From: Megachile rotundata | Lineage: Eukaryota; Arthropoda; Insecta; Hymenoptera; Megachilidae | Length of the DNA stretch: 64,000 nt | Reading direction: 5' to 3' | Assembly (NCBI RefSeq): GCF_050947335.1 | Contig: NC_134989.1 | Span: 10,719,501 to 10,783,500 of the forward strand | Part shown: positions 1 to 10,200 of the stretch, piece after piece | Layout: each line of letters opens with the position of its first letter | Numbering within the stretch: the stretch's first letter is position 1 | Program-made: the position numbers and the translations under genes | Notes under the pieces: generated by a model | What the model saw: the letters and a program-made list of their open reading frames with translations, nothing else | Told to the model about the DNA's origin: nothing | Database searches by the model: none

Positions 1-1066
1 GTTGAAGTTGTTGATGACGACGTAGAAGTACTAGGTTCTGCTCCTTTCGTCGTACTTCCATGAGGCAAATATAATTCCGGACATTTTATGGCACAGGCAA
101 GATTTGTCAAATATTGCGACGTTTCTGAAGAGCCACAAGTAGAATTGCAAAAGGACTTTCGTATCGGATCAAGAAGATCAAAGCCGAATCTTGGAGAACG
201 TTCGTTGAATTCTTCTTTTGAAAGCTCCTGTTGAAATGAGAAATTTTTTGAATCACATTTTTCGAAGATACTTACTTAACAAAATGAGGAAATTTTTTAA
301 TTTTGAAAATTATGAAAAGTTGGTGATAGAAATAGATAGTAAATTTTTAATTTGTTAGAGGAAGTATTCTTATAATTTATAAAGTCTTGTTATTATAATT
401 ATGTCTACTGTTAGGTTAGGTTAGATGTTTAATAGAAATATTGTACGTATCATGAATGAGAAATATTTTACTTGACAATAATTTAGTTCTACCATTCATT
501 TTAAATTATATACAGATTAACATAATGGTTAATATAAATAAACACAAATTGTTAATTTATCTATAAGAAAAGAACTTTCCCTTCAGCAATAAAATTGTCT
601 CAAAACAAACTAAAAATCAGCAGTAAAATAGAAATCATATTTCATGAAATATAATATATCCAAACAAAATTTTTTCTTCAGCAACAAAAAAGTCTCAAAA
701 TAAAATAAATATCAGCAGTAAAATAGAAATCATATTTCAAAAAATATAATATATCCAAAAAAAATTTTTTCTTCAGCAACAAAATTGTCTCAAAATAAAC
801 TAAAAATCAGCAGTAAAATAGAAATCATATTTCATGAAGTACAACATATCCAAAAATTATATTTACAAAAGTATACAATAAATTTCAGAAAGAAAAGCAA
901 AGTTTCTTGAAGAAGATTTGAAAGCGATTATTAAGTGTGTTAAATTTAGAACAGTATTCGTGTGAGGAAGTTTTGAAAATGTCACGGAAACTATGGCAAG
1001 TCTAACCTGTGACCAAACAGATCCGATCAATATGAGCAAAGCAATCCATGCGGTAAAGCGCGACAT
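1..1066 (-). CDS. Secreted Cys-motif protein, 5' part of a spliced gene (join 1..227, 1007..1066; continues beyond the left edge)
   Basis: Two minus-strand exons join in frame. Exon 1 starts at the ATG at 1064-1066 and encodes MSRFTAWIALLILIGSVWSQ, a classic signal peptide (short basic start, hydrophobic core, likely cleavage after VWS). It ends in CAG followed by the donor GTTAGA (1006 downward). Exon 2 starts at 227, directly after the acceptor TTTCAACAG (228-230), in phase 0, and stays open for 75 codons to the window edge. The mature part has four cysteines (residues 47, 51, 65, 69) spaced C-x3-C-x13-C-x3-C, an N-glycosylation sequon (NST, 48-50) and then a Ser/Thr-rich stretch from about residue 78, which suggests a mucin-like tail. 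The two CxxxC pairs resemble the alpha-hairpinin spacing, but that is inference. Family and function are not recognised. The C-terminus lies outside the window. An export role is well supported; the rest is open. Confidence 0.8.
228..1006 (-). other. Phase-0 intron of the secreted-protein gene
   Basis: The intron is bounded by donor GTTAGA (read from 1006) and acceptor TTTCAACAG (ending at 228), with a T-rich tract before the acceptor. It is very AT-rich, as hymenopteran introns usually are. No further exon is visible in it. It contains the word GTTAGGTTAGGTTA near 411-427 and a 95-bp tandem triplication, listed separately. Confidence 0.75.
581..860. repeat. 95-bp tandem repeat, three copies, inside the intron
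   Basis: The word CTTCAGCAA recurs at 581, 676 and 771, exactly 95 bp apart. It is followed each time by a near-identical block containing CAGCAGTAAAATAGAAATC. Differences are few substitutions, so the triplication is recent. The array is wholly intronic. Confidence 0.9.
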
Positions 1067-1109
1067 AACGAACTCACTGTGAAGCTGATTAGTCGACGAG
1101 TGACACGAA

Positions 1110-1150
1110 CAGCATTTTCTCGCAAAATTTCCCTTCCGACTTATATACAA
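1110..1150 (-). promoter_or_regulatory. Core promoter of the secreted-protein gene (TATA box)
   Basis: On the minus strand TATATAAG occupies 1147-1140, about 75 bp upstream of the ATG. A TATA box normally places transcription start 28-32 bp downstream, here about 1108-1116, giving a short 5' UTR of about 45 bases. No initiator matches cleanly, so the exact start is not called. Confidence 0.6.
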
Positions 1151-1540
1151 ACACTCCGGAGACCCTGAATCGTTAAAAATTCTTGCTTGACCTACTCCTG
1201 CTGTTCCTCATTTTCTATAACACCTCCTTGAAAATCATGGTTACCCCTACCATAACGTAACACATATTTCTTATCGGTATGCTTTGTTCCAGCAAAATTT
1301 TATGCAAAATCGACGATGACGATGACTGACTGATTAAATTGTATGATAAATTGTGTGTATGATGTATTGTAGGGAGTTTGATTATGTAATTGGAGTACTA
1401 TGACTAATTAAATTATGTAATATAGCTGCATGTGATATAAGGTGACTTTTATATTGTAGTAGATTGTCAGTTCAATGTGTAGTATGGTGTAATTTTCAGG
1501 TATAATGTATTGTAATAGTGATGTAGTGGCAAATTTTTAA
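1151..1540. other. AT-rich spacer upstream of the gene
   Basis: Unique sequence, pyrimidine-rich at 1190-1260 and loosely TGTATTGTA-rich at 1340-1520. It would contain the proximal upstream region of the minus-strand gene. No coding signal is seen. Confidence 0.5.
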
Positions 1541-2697
1541 ATTTCTAGATCATCAAATTTATGAATTTATAAATTCTCAAATTTTTCGGTATTCTAGTTC
1601 ACAAGTTTTTAAATCTGCAAATCACCAAATTGTAAAATTTCTAAATTTCTAAATTTCCAAATCCACAAATTCCTAAATTCCCAAATTTCCAAATTTCCAA
1701 ATTCCAAAATTTCCAAATTCTCAAATTTCCAAATTCTCAAATTTCCAAATCCCCAAATTCCTAAATTCCCAAATTTCCAAATCCCCCAATTTCCAAATCC
1801 TCAAATTTCCAAATCGTCAGATTTCCAAATCCTTCAATTTCCAATTCTCAAATTTCCAAACCCACAAATTTCCAAATCCCTAAATTTCCAAATCCCCTAA
1901 TTTCCAAATCTCCCAATTTCCAAATCCTCAAATTTTCAAATTCTCAAATTTCCAAATCCACAAATTTCCAAATCGTCAAATTTCCAAATCCTTCAATTTC
2001 CAATTCTCAAATTTCCAAACCCACAAATTTCCAAATCCCTAAATTTCCAAATCTCCCAATTTCCAAATCCCCCAATTTCCAAATCCTCAAATTTCCAAAT
2101 CGTCAAATTTCCAAATCCTTCAATTTCCAATTCTCAAATTTCCAAACCCACAAATTTCCAAATCCCTAAATTTCCAAATCCCCTAATTTCCAAATCTCCC
2201 AATTTCCAAATCCTCAAATTTCCAAGTTCCCAAATTTCCAAATCTTCAAATTTCCAAATCCCCCAATTTCCAAATTCTCAAATTTCCAAATCCCCCAATT
2301 TCCAAATCCTCAAATTTCCAAATCCCTACATTCCTAAATTTACAAGTTGCCAAATCTTCAAATTTCCAAATTTCCCAATTTCCCAATTTCCAAATCCTCA
2401 AATTTCCAAATTTCCCAATTTCCAAATCCTCAAATTTCCAAATCCCCCAATTTCCAAATCCTCAAATTTCCAAATCCCTAAATTCCTAAATTTACAAGTT
2501 GCCAAATCTTCAAATTTCCAAATCCCCTAATTTCCAAATCCTCAAATTTCCAAATTTCCAAATCCCCGAGTCCCTAAATTTCCAAAGTTACAAACCCTTA
2601 AATTTCCAAATCCCCAAATTTCCAAATCCTCAAATTTACAATTTTGTTAACTCTTCATATCCCCAAATCCCTAAATCCTTAAAAATATTCCCAGTAT
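1540..2697. repeat. C-skewed minisatellite, core CAAATTTCCAAATC
   Basis: Over a kilobase of degenerate 9-16 bp units built from AAATTTCC and AAATCC. The plus strand has only about a dozen G residues between 1620 and 2640. Larger blocks recur: the word CCAAACCCACAAATTTCC appears near 1855, 2015 and 2140, showing amplification of composite blocks. Small open frames here are repeat artefacts. Confidence 0.9.
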
Positions 2698-2795
2698 AAT
2701 CTAACCTAACCTCAATACATAACCTAACCTCAGTATGTAACCTAACCTCAATACACAACCTAACCTCAACATACAACCCAACCTCAACAAAACAT
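2698..2795. repeat. TAACCTAACCTCAA array (telomere-like word)
   Basis: About four units of roughly 20-22 bp, each with TAACCTAACCTCA followed by ATACA or similar. The reverse strand reads TGAGGTTAGGTTA. The word resembles the insect telomere TTAGG but the spacing is not pure pentamer, so this is an interstitial minisatellite, not a telomere. Confidence 0.75.
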
Positions 2796-3740
2796 AACCT
2801 CAAAATACGACTCCCAGCCACTAAAACCCCCTACCAAAAATAAAACTTCACTTTCTAAAAAAGAATTTTAAAGAAGCATTATCAGAAGCGTAATAACATT
2901 GAATGTATTTTAATTAATGATTAAAGCAAAGTCGTGTGGTTCATGGTGGGTTATTTTCTTGGTCTGGTGTAATTTGCATAAATTAAAACGTTCGTGCGTG
3001 ACCGAAGAATGAAGAAAAGAATTGTGGAGTCGATAAATCGGTGTGTCGTGTGTCATTGTCGTACGACAGATCGAAATCCATTATATTTCTGTGTTCTCTG
3101 GTCACGTTGTGTTAATTATCATATCAAAAGCACGAACATTGTGTTATTTTTCATGCTACGCCTTAAATGTATGCAACCTGCTTTGCATCCGTGCGCTGCT
3201 GTGATAGTTAATTCTATAGTGTCTTGGTTGAAGTTAAATCGTTTATGAAAGCGAAATATCAAGCTTTCAGTTTGTTGTTTTTGAAGCTTGCTTTTTTAAT
3301 ACTATATATTGGTTTTATGTTTTTTTAACGAATTTTACAAATTATAGAATTGCATTATGGTTGGTTTGTTGTTAGGTTAGAAGGAAAATATCAAGTTTGA
3401 TAATTTTACAATTTTCTTTTGAATTATTAGAAATTTTCGTAGCAATTGATACTCAATTTTCAAAATTTTTTTAAAGTAAGTTAAAAGAATTGAATTTAAT
3501 TATATTAATTTAAAAAATTTTTTAATTTTAAAGCTTGCAGGTTAGGTTATTATAAATTGCAAAAATACATTTTCTTACTTTCAATATCACAAAATTAAAA
3601 AATTCTCAAAAATCTCAATATTCTAAAATTTTGAAGTTGTGATATTTGAAAAATCTTGAGATTAAAAAATTTCTGAGTGTGAATTTTCAAAGTCTACAAA
3701 ATTTTGAAATCTCAAAGTTCTATACTTCTAAAGTTGCAAA
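2796..3740. other. AT-rich unique spacer
   Basis: No coding exon is supported. The frame at 2994-3248 has no recognisable domain or splice context. GTTAGGTTA-type words occur at about 3370 and 3538. Confidence 0.5.
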
Positions 3741-4015
3741 ATCTTAGATTTCCAAATATTCTAAATATTCCAAATATCCCAAATATCTCAAATATGTCAA
3801 ATGTGTCAAATATTCAACATATCACAGCCATTCTAATTACTCCAAATATCTTACATATTCCAAATATCTAACATATCACTCCAAATACCCCAAATATCCC
3901 ACATATTCCAGTTATCCAATATATCACCCTAAATACCCCAAATATCCAATATATCACCCTAAATACCCCAAATATCCAATATATCACAACTATGTCAAAT
4001 ACCTCAAATACCTTA
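3740..4015. repeat. CCAAATAT / 30-bp composite minisatellite
   Basis: Begins as 8-9 bp units (CCAAATATC). At 3905-3990 it becomes three copies of a roughly 30-bp unit containing TATCCAATATATCACCC and TAAATACCCC. Confidence 0.85.
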
Positions 4016-4560
4016 AGTATCCCAAATGTCCCAAATTTCCAAATCTCCCAATTTCCAATTCCCCTAATTTCCAATTCCTCAAATTTCCAAATCCCCAAAT
4101 TCCTAAATTTCCAAATTTATAAACCCTTAAATTTCCAAATCCCCCAATTTCCAAATCCTCAAATTTCCAAATCCCTAAATTCCTAAATTTACAAGTTCTC
4201 AAATCTTCAAATTTCCAAATTTCCCAATTTCCAAATCCTCAAATTTCCAAATTCCCAAATTCCCAAATTTCCAAATCTTCAAATTTCCAAATCCCCTAAT
4301 TTACAAATTTCCAAATCCCCGAGTTCCTAAATTTCCAAATTTATAAACCCTTAAATTTCCAAATCCCCCAATTTCCAAATCCTCAAATTTCCAAATCCCT
4401 AAATTCCTAAATTTACAAGTTCTCAAATCTTCAAATTTCCAAATTTCCCAATTTCCAAATCCTCAAATTTCCAAATTCCCAAATTCCCAAATTTCCAAAT
4501 CTTCAAATTCCCAAACCCCCCAATTTCCAAATCCCCACATTCCTAAATTTACAAATTGAC
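4016..4560. repeat. C-skewed AAATTTCC minisatellite with a 222-bp duplicated block
   Basis: Same core as the 1.5-2.7 kb array. The landmark TTTATAAACCCTTAAATTTC occurs at about 4117 and 4339, with the following ~190 bp nearly identical, so one composite block was duplicated in tandem. Confidence 0.85.
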
Positions 4561-4722
4561 AAACCATATCCAAATACCCCAAATATCGTAAACACCCTAA
4601 GTATCCCAAATATCCCAAATATCCCAAATATCCCAAGTATCCCAAGTATCTCAAAAACCCCAAATATCCCAAATACCCTAAATATCCCAAATACTCCAAA
4701 AATCCCAAATATCCAAAACTGA
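4561..4722. repeat. CCCAAATAT 8-mer minisatellite
   Basis: About twenty units of CAAATATCC/CAAATACCC type. The related short-unit array at 3740-3800 flanks the same complex on its left side, so 3.74-4.72 kb is one layered repeat complex. Confidence 0.85.
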
Positions 4723-6750
4723 ACTGCAACCTTCACACCTCCACCCATGATATCAACATATAAACAGTGATTGATAGGTAATCCCTCCCTAACCGATGAC
4801 ATTTTCCCATTGCACGAAACATTTCTTTTCGTCCAAATACAAACTGGATGACAGAGTTTCAAGAGTGCATGTAAGGTGTTGATCATATCCAAGTTGTGCT
4901 TATGACCTTTCACGCAGGACTGCTTAAAGTTACGTCAATGGTGTGCATTGTTCGAGAGAGCTGACTGGTTGGAAGGCGATAGACACCACGTGATCTTGCT
5001 ACCAATGACGCCGGGGAATACCAACGGGTCGATAACAATGAAACCGACAACCAAGCCTCGGGAATATTCTCTTGTTGCCTTGGTCCACCGCCCTCGCTTT
5101 TCCATTCTTCATTCTTTTTCTTTAACACGAACCTCTTGTCTACTAGCCTCGTTAATTTATTCTTCTTTCGACATCTGCCATCGTCAAATTTTAGGTTGAC
5201 TCTATTTTATGACAGTGGTTGATTACCTTTTGTGATTTAATTATATTCTCTTTAAAGTATGAATCAATCTAGAATTTTTAATTTAAGTGTCTATTTGGGT
5301 CTGGCTTTTATTACGGATCAATAACTCTGTATCGACATAGGGTTCACTGGTTTTAAATTATATATTTTATTTTATATTTTATGTAGCTGTGTTAATGTGA
5401 CGAAGATATAGTTGTAGAGTATTATGTTAAAGTAATTAATCGAGTAATTGTTACAATTATTGATGTTTTTAGAAACAGATTATCTTAGCATCGCTTCTTT
5501 ACCAGCTGTCGGTAGTGGAGTGCATAAACGTATTGATCACTTCGCTATCAGTAATCTCTAATTAATTCAAAATTATTGCTCCACCAATCCCACCTGATTT
5601 ACTCGAATATCGAACATTGCTCGAATATTAACTCTTGTTAAAATGCATTCTACATTTTCTGAAATCGCATCATTAAATCATCTAATAAATAAATGTAAAT
5701 AAAAATATATAACTACGTGGATCTAAAGTACATATAATAATTTTTCTGATTAAATTGAATTTTTTGAACCGTCAGGAAATGTCATTGCGGAAGTCCCTCG
5801 ATAATTAATTTGTTTTTGCTAGCCTCCTAGTAAATGGAAGATCATTATTCGTGAAAGTAATTGAACCCGTTATGAAACTCGTCTTTCAAGAAAGTAATCT
5901 AAGCGTAGTGGGGCTTTCGTAATTCTTGACTGAATCTCTAATTAGACCCGCATATGCCAATCGATCCTCCTTCAGTCACGCACAAGCTCGTGTTCTACTC
6001 GTGAGAGAGAACAGGGCAGATATTAGTCGACATTTAGATTGAACTTTTCAATATTCACGCGATTATCACCAGATTCCTGACAGAACTATCAATTTACTGA
6101 ATTTTTTCAGATTCTAGGGATTTTTGCTTCGGGTAAACTGTTAGGATAAACTGTTTCGATTATCTACTGTCGGTAACATCAGCTGCATTTTCTTCACTAG
6201 TATATTTTCTTGTAAGAAATAATTTTTTAGGGCACTCATATTTATTTGACTTATTTTTTTATTAACACAGATTATTGTTACATTTCTTTGCAGTAAGTTA
6301 CTATAGTTTCAGTATTACTCAGTTGGTAACATTTTTTTTCTTGGGAATCAGCAACGTTGAAATTTTGTGATCGTTGTAGAAAAGTGTGCTTCTCAGTATT
6401 CATGAGTTTATTTGATTACTGTTAGGTATTTGTGAGATGTGAGTTTCTAGGTTAGATCTTATTTGGGTCCATACGATCTTCATACGTTTCTGCTACGTCT
6501 CCCTGCGTTATCTCTAGGTCCCTATTTCCTTCAATCTCTACTTTAATTCTCTCAAAATATAATCATTTAAAGACACCTAAACAACTTAAAAACCTCAAAA
6601 TTCTACTCTATACCATTCGTTCCAAACGTCATCACAAACGCTACCACATCCCAATGAATCATACGTCCATATCATGGAGTCCACATCGCGGTCTACATCG
6701 TGCACATCGTGGACCGTCGCTAACAGTCCTAGAACGGTAGAAAAGTATTC
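4723..6750. other. Unique intergenic spacer
   Basis: Mixed AT-rich and moderately GC-rich sequence (4930-5180, 5930-6030). No frame combines length, domain and splice signals. Nothing beyond possible conserved non-coding patches is visible. Confidence 0.45.
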
Positions 6751-8050
6751 TGACTGATAACTAAAGGAGGATCTGGTTAATTAGCCGCACGGTTAGATAA
6801 CGCTCTTTATCTAGATGGTGCGGAACGATCAGGTTGTGCAGCAGCGCAAACGTGCAGCAGGCCTGTGAGCCAGTCGACACTCGATTGGCGGAGGAGCGTA
6901 CGGCCAGGAACGGAGGAGGCGAAAGCTTACGAGGGTCTGCCATAAGAGGCGAGGCGGTGAGAGGAGAGGCAGGTGGCCGGAGTTCTCGTTCTTTACAGAG
7001 AACTCCACCGGTAGTCGCCTCCTTGACGTTCCTCTGGGGGGTTTCAAGCTCGCGCGTGGGAGTAGAAGCTGATAGTAGCGTGGGGTGCATATCGAAGGGA
7101 AGATGAGAACGGGTGGCCGGGTGGGTGGTTGGTCGGTCGGTTAAGTGGTCGGAGGGAGAGACGACGGTTGTGCGAGAGCAAGGAGCGTGGAAAAGGGCGG
7201 TCGGGGAGGTTAGAAGGCCGACGGAGTGGGGTTGCCGAGGCGTGGGTGAGCGAAGGAACAACGAAGAAAGACGCGCAGAGTATGACACGTAGACGGTGGT
7301 AGAACCAGGCGGATAGGGAGGCTACAAAGTGGAATGGAAAAAGGAACGAAACGATCACGGGAGAGAAAGAGAGAAAGAGAGACGAATGAATGACTGAGGG
7401 TGTCACGAGTGCGACAGAGACGCGCGGCTAGAAAGAAAGGGACAGGTCGCGAAGGTGAGAAACACTGGTCAGGATGAACGGAGACGAGAGAGACAAGAGG
7501 GACAGTGATACGGTGTAAAGACAAATAGAGCGGGAATGCAATAAGGAGAGACGTAGCCCGAATATACATGCATATTTCGAAGAAAGAGGAAGGCAGGAGG
7601 AAGTGAATGGGGAGGGACGAGGACAATCGAGAGAGATAGCTGGTACAGATAGGCATGTCTGGAGTGAATGAGACACAGGAACGGATGGATCCTAGAGGAA
7701 AAGGGTACGGATGAGAATCTACCGTTGAAGGAGCGACGTGGAGAGAGAAAGAGAGAGGCGAAGGGGGAGATAGAGAGGGCAAAGCAGAGAGTCGACTCGG
7801 ATATGAGGGTGTCGCGCAAGCCGGTCACGCCGAGGTTTCCATGGCAACGACAGGCGATAAATCAACCCGCAACATCCCCGAGTACCGCCAGATAAAACCG
7901 CATACACATATGTGTATACGTACATGTACGCGTAGAGGAGATACCGACTGGTAACTCCGCGCCCAAAAAGTTTTCCCTTCGACCGATTTATGCCGCCGTT
8001 GCTCGCAACACCGAACGCCTTACCCATCGAACAGCAGAAGAACTCTTTCT
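6750..8050. promoter_or_regulatory. GC-rich, purine-rich GAGA island
   Basis: A 1.3-kb CpG-containing island whose plus strand is strongly purine-rich, with GAGA runs at 7360-7385 and 7738-7775. It holds an X-box-like palindrome (listed separately). Long minus-strand frames through it have the Ser/Leu/Pro/Phe composition of a translated pyrimidine tract and carry no domain. A promoter, 5' UTR or enhancer role is inference. Confidence 0.35.
7835..7848. promoter_or_regulatory. X-box-like motif (RFX family consensus)
   Basis: GTTTCCATGGCAAC fits the RFX X-box pattern RYYNYY-(N1-3)-RRNRAC at every position with a 2-base spacer. RFX factors regulate ciliary and sensory-neuron genes in animals. 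Binding here is inferred from the motif only. Confidence 0.45.
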
Positions 8051-8345
8051 CCCTTTACTCCTTTCCTTTTTGCCCTCTTTGTATGTACTTACCTTCGCGT
8101 CTCTCTCTCTCTCCTTTACTTACCTTTATAAACTCCTCTTTTTCTCCCTTTCCTCTCTTCATTCCAGTTCCCCTGCTTTCCTTTTCTCTTTATTATTCCT
8201 CTTCCTCTCGCTTCTTTCTAACCAACCTCTCCCTCCCTCTTCTCCCTCTCTCTTTTATCGTTCACCTTTGCTCTCTTTCCTCTTCGCGGTCACAAACGCT
8301 CTCTCTTTTCCCGTTTGCCTCTCTGTTTCCCTTTCTCGTTCATTT
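8040..8345. repeat. Polypyrimidine tract (CT-rich)
   Basis: About 300 bp that is overwhelmingly C and T on the plus strand, with runs such as TCTCTCTCTCTCC. With the purine-rich island just upstream it forms a purine-to-pyrimidine strand switch near 7950-8040. Frames through it are compositional. Confidence 0.7.
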
Positions 8346-8895
8346 GTCTCTTGCTTCGCGGCTATGCATCGCGACACTACGTATACATGCCGGGTTTCTT
8401 GGTTGCGTATGCATTATATGGGAATGTTGGGAATAATTCCGAGTTTTCAAATTTTAGAAATTCGCGCGAATTTTTACGTGGACCTGTGCTGCATATAGAT
8501 TCGATGCTTGAATGTTTAAGACGTTTGAAATTTTGAAAAAGAACTGATTCGATTAAGGAATTAGTCGAATATTCTAGGACCATTTTAAATATTCTAATTA
8601 CTTGAATATAAAATTCGCATTTATAAAGTACGAATTAATATAAAATTCACGCAGAAAAAGTTTTAGATATAGAAACCCGACTTGTGACCCTTCACCCCAA
8701 GAAGTACCACAACCTCTTCCAAAATCAACCATCCTTAAACCACATATTATTCAAACCCTAATTCATCTAATTACAAGAAAAGGTCAAACCTGAAAGCGTA
8801 GAGAAAATAAAGAGCGAAAAGTATCCTTGAAACAAGGTAGAGGAAACTGTAGGTGTAAGAGTATCATATTTTCTCGCAGCTTACATCAGAAGCGA
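8346..8895. other. AT-rich spacer
   Basis: Unique sequence without coding or repeat signal. Confidence 0.45.
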
Positions 8896-8920
8896 TCACA
8901 TCCTGTGTATCAGGATGTGA
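8896..8920. other. Perfect short hairpin
   Basis: Arms TCACATCCTG (8896-8905) and CAGGATGTGA (8911-8920) pair over 10 bp around a 5-base loop. Flanks do not extend the stem convincingly, so it is too short for a microRNA precursor. It could be a palindromic protein-binding site. Confidence 0.6.
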
Positions 8921-9002
8921 CATTTTATTCGCAGCACGAGGGCGGCAAATGCGTGGGCCACAAATAAACCCTTGCGAATCTAATCTGATTTAACACGCCA
9001 CC

Positions 9003-9135
9003 GACGTCACAGGAGGCGCCCCGGTGACGTTGGATGGCCGTCAGTGACGTATTGCATCTCGCTCGACGAACGTCCTTGTCCAGGATGCTTAAGGTCGGTG
9101 TAATGGAACACTTTTGCCGGCCACGTGTACGTGAC
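9003..9135. promoter_or_regulatory. Cluster of TGACGT (CRE-type) half sites and an E-box
   Basis: Three TGACGT words lie within 48 bp: inverted as ACGTCA at 9004-9009, direct at 9025-9030 and 9045-9050. A CACGTG E-box follows at 9122-9127. bZIP factors of the CREB/ATF class bind TGACGT. The surrounding GC-rich sequence carries no coding frame. Confidence 0.4.
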
Positions 9136-10200
9136 TTTTTTGTTTAAGAAGGTCGATCGTCGGTCTGCCCTTCTACCCTTTCAATTGCGACGGAGTATCG
9201 TCCATTTTACCCGCCCACTTTTTTTACCTACGCAATTTGTCTCGTCTACCAGACAATCTAATGACTAACAATTTTTAATTCTTAAGTTACAAAAAAGTTA
9301 GTTACAATTCGTAACACATTTTATATTACTTGTTTCATTTGAATGACATTTTCATTTATTTAAATGATTGAAATGAAGAAATATTTAAAATTTTTTATAG
9401 ACGTGTATATAGCTTGAAGATGATTTTAATTTTCTGTAAAAACACTTCATTCATATTTCAATTTTTTACAACAGCTTTTAATTAAAAAATGATTTTACTT
9501 TTGTACATATTTAAAAGAGATTTTAATTTTGTATACAGGCAATTATTTTTTATAAAAGTAGTAAATTTTTATTTGAAATAAAATAACTTCTTCAGAAAAA
9601 AAGTATAACATTGCCAGAAATAAATGGATACAAATTGTTCAGATGAATGTAATTTTGAAGGAAGGGAGTCGAGTGAAAATCGATGAATACTTCGATCAGT
9701 TTTCCCTTGTTTCCGGAAAAATCTCTGGTTGTAATAATATTCACTTTCGACCGAATGAACGCGTCGCGGTGGCCGTCATATCACGACGCTACTATTTTAA
9801 CGCGGACTACATCCGATGATCAGCAGAGACACCTGTTGCTCTTTAATTTGACGTAACGCGTATGCGATCATAAGGTCGTTCGGCTTTGAAAAATTGCTGG
9901 CTCATTACGAAAGAGGAGAGAGAGAAAAGGGGGAGAGGGAGAGAGAGGAGGTGTGAGGAAAGCAATAAATACACTAAATTTCCCCCTCGATAATTTTCGT
10001 CCTTTCCTATCTTTTTTCTCGGTTTATTAATTTTAGTGTACTTTAAAGTACAATTATTATTTAAAATAATACTCTGGGTGTCATGAATTCTGTTAATAAT
10101 TACTGTGATTAGAATTGTTAAAATTATGATAGCAGTCCAATCAGTTTTTAAATTTAAAGTTGAAGTAATCTTCGCAAGGGTTGAAACGCCACAGTATGAC
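9136..10200. other. AT-rich spacer with a small GC patch and a GA tract
   Basis: Mostly AT-rich. A moderately GC-rich patch at 9680-9900 ends in a GAGAGAG tract at 9911-9957. No gene is seen. Confidence 0.45.

Noticed and set aside
2698..2795. True telomere
   Set aside because: Units are 20-22 bp mixtures, not pure TTAGG pentamers, and unique sequence follows on both sides of the complex.
8880..8940. microRNA precursor around the 8896-8920 hairpin
   Set aside because: The stem is only 10 bp and flanks do not pair. No known insect microRNA sequence is recognised.
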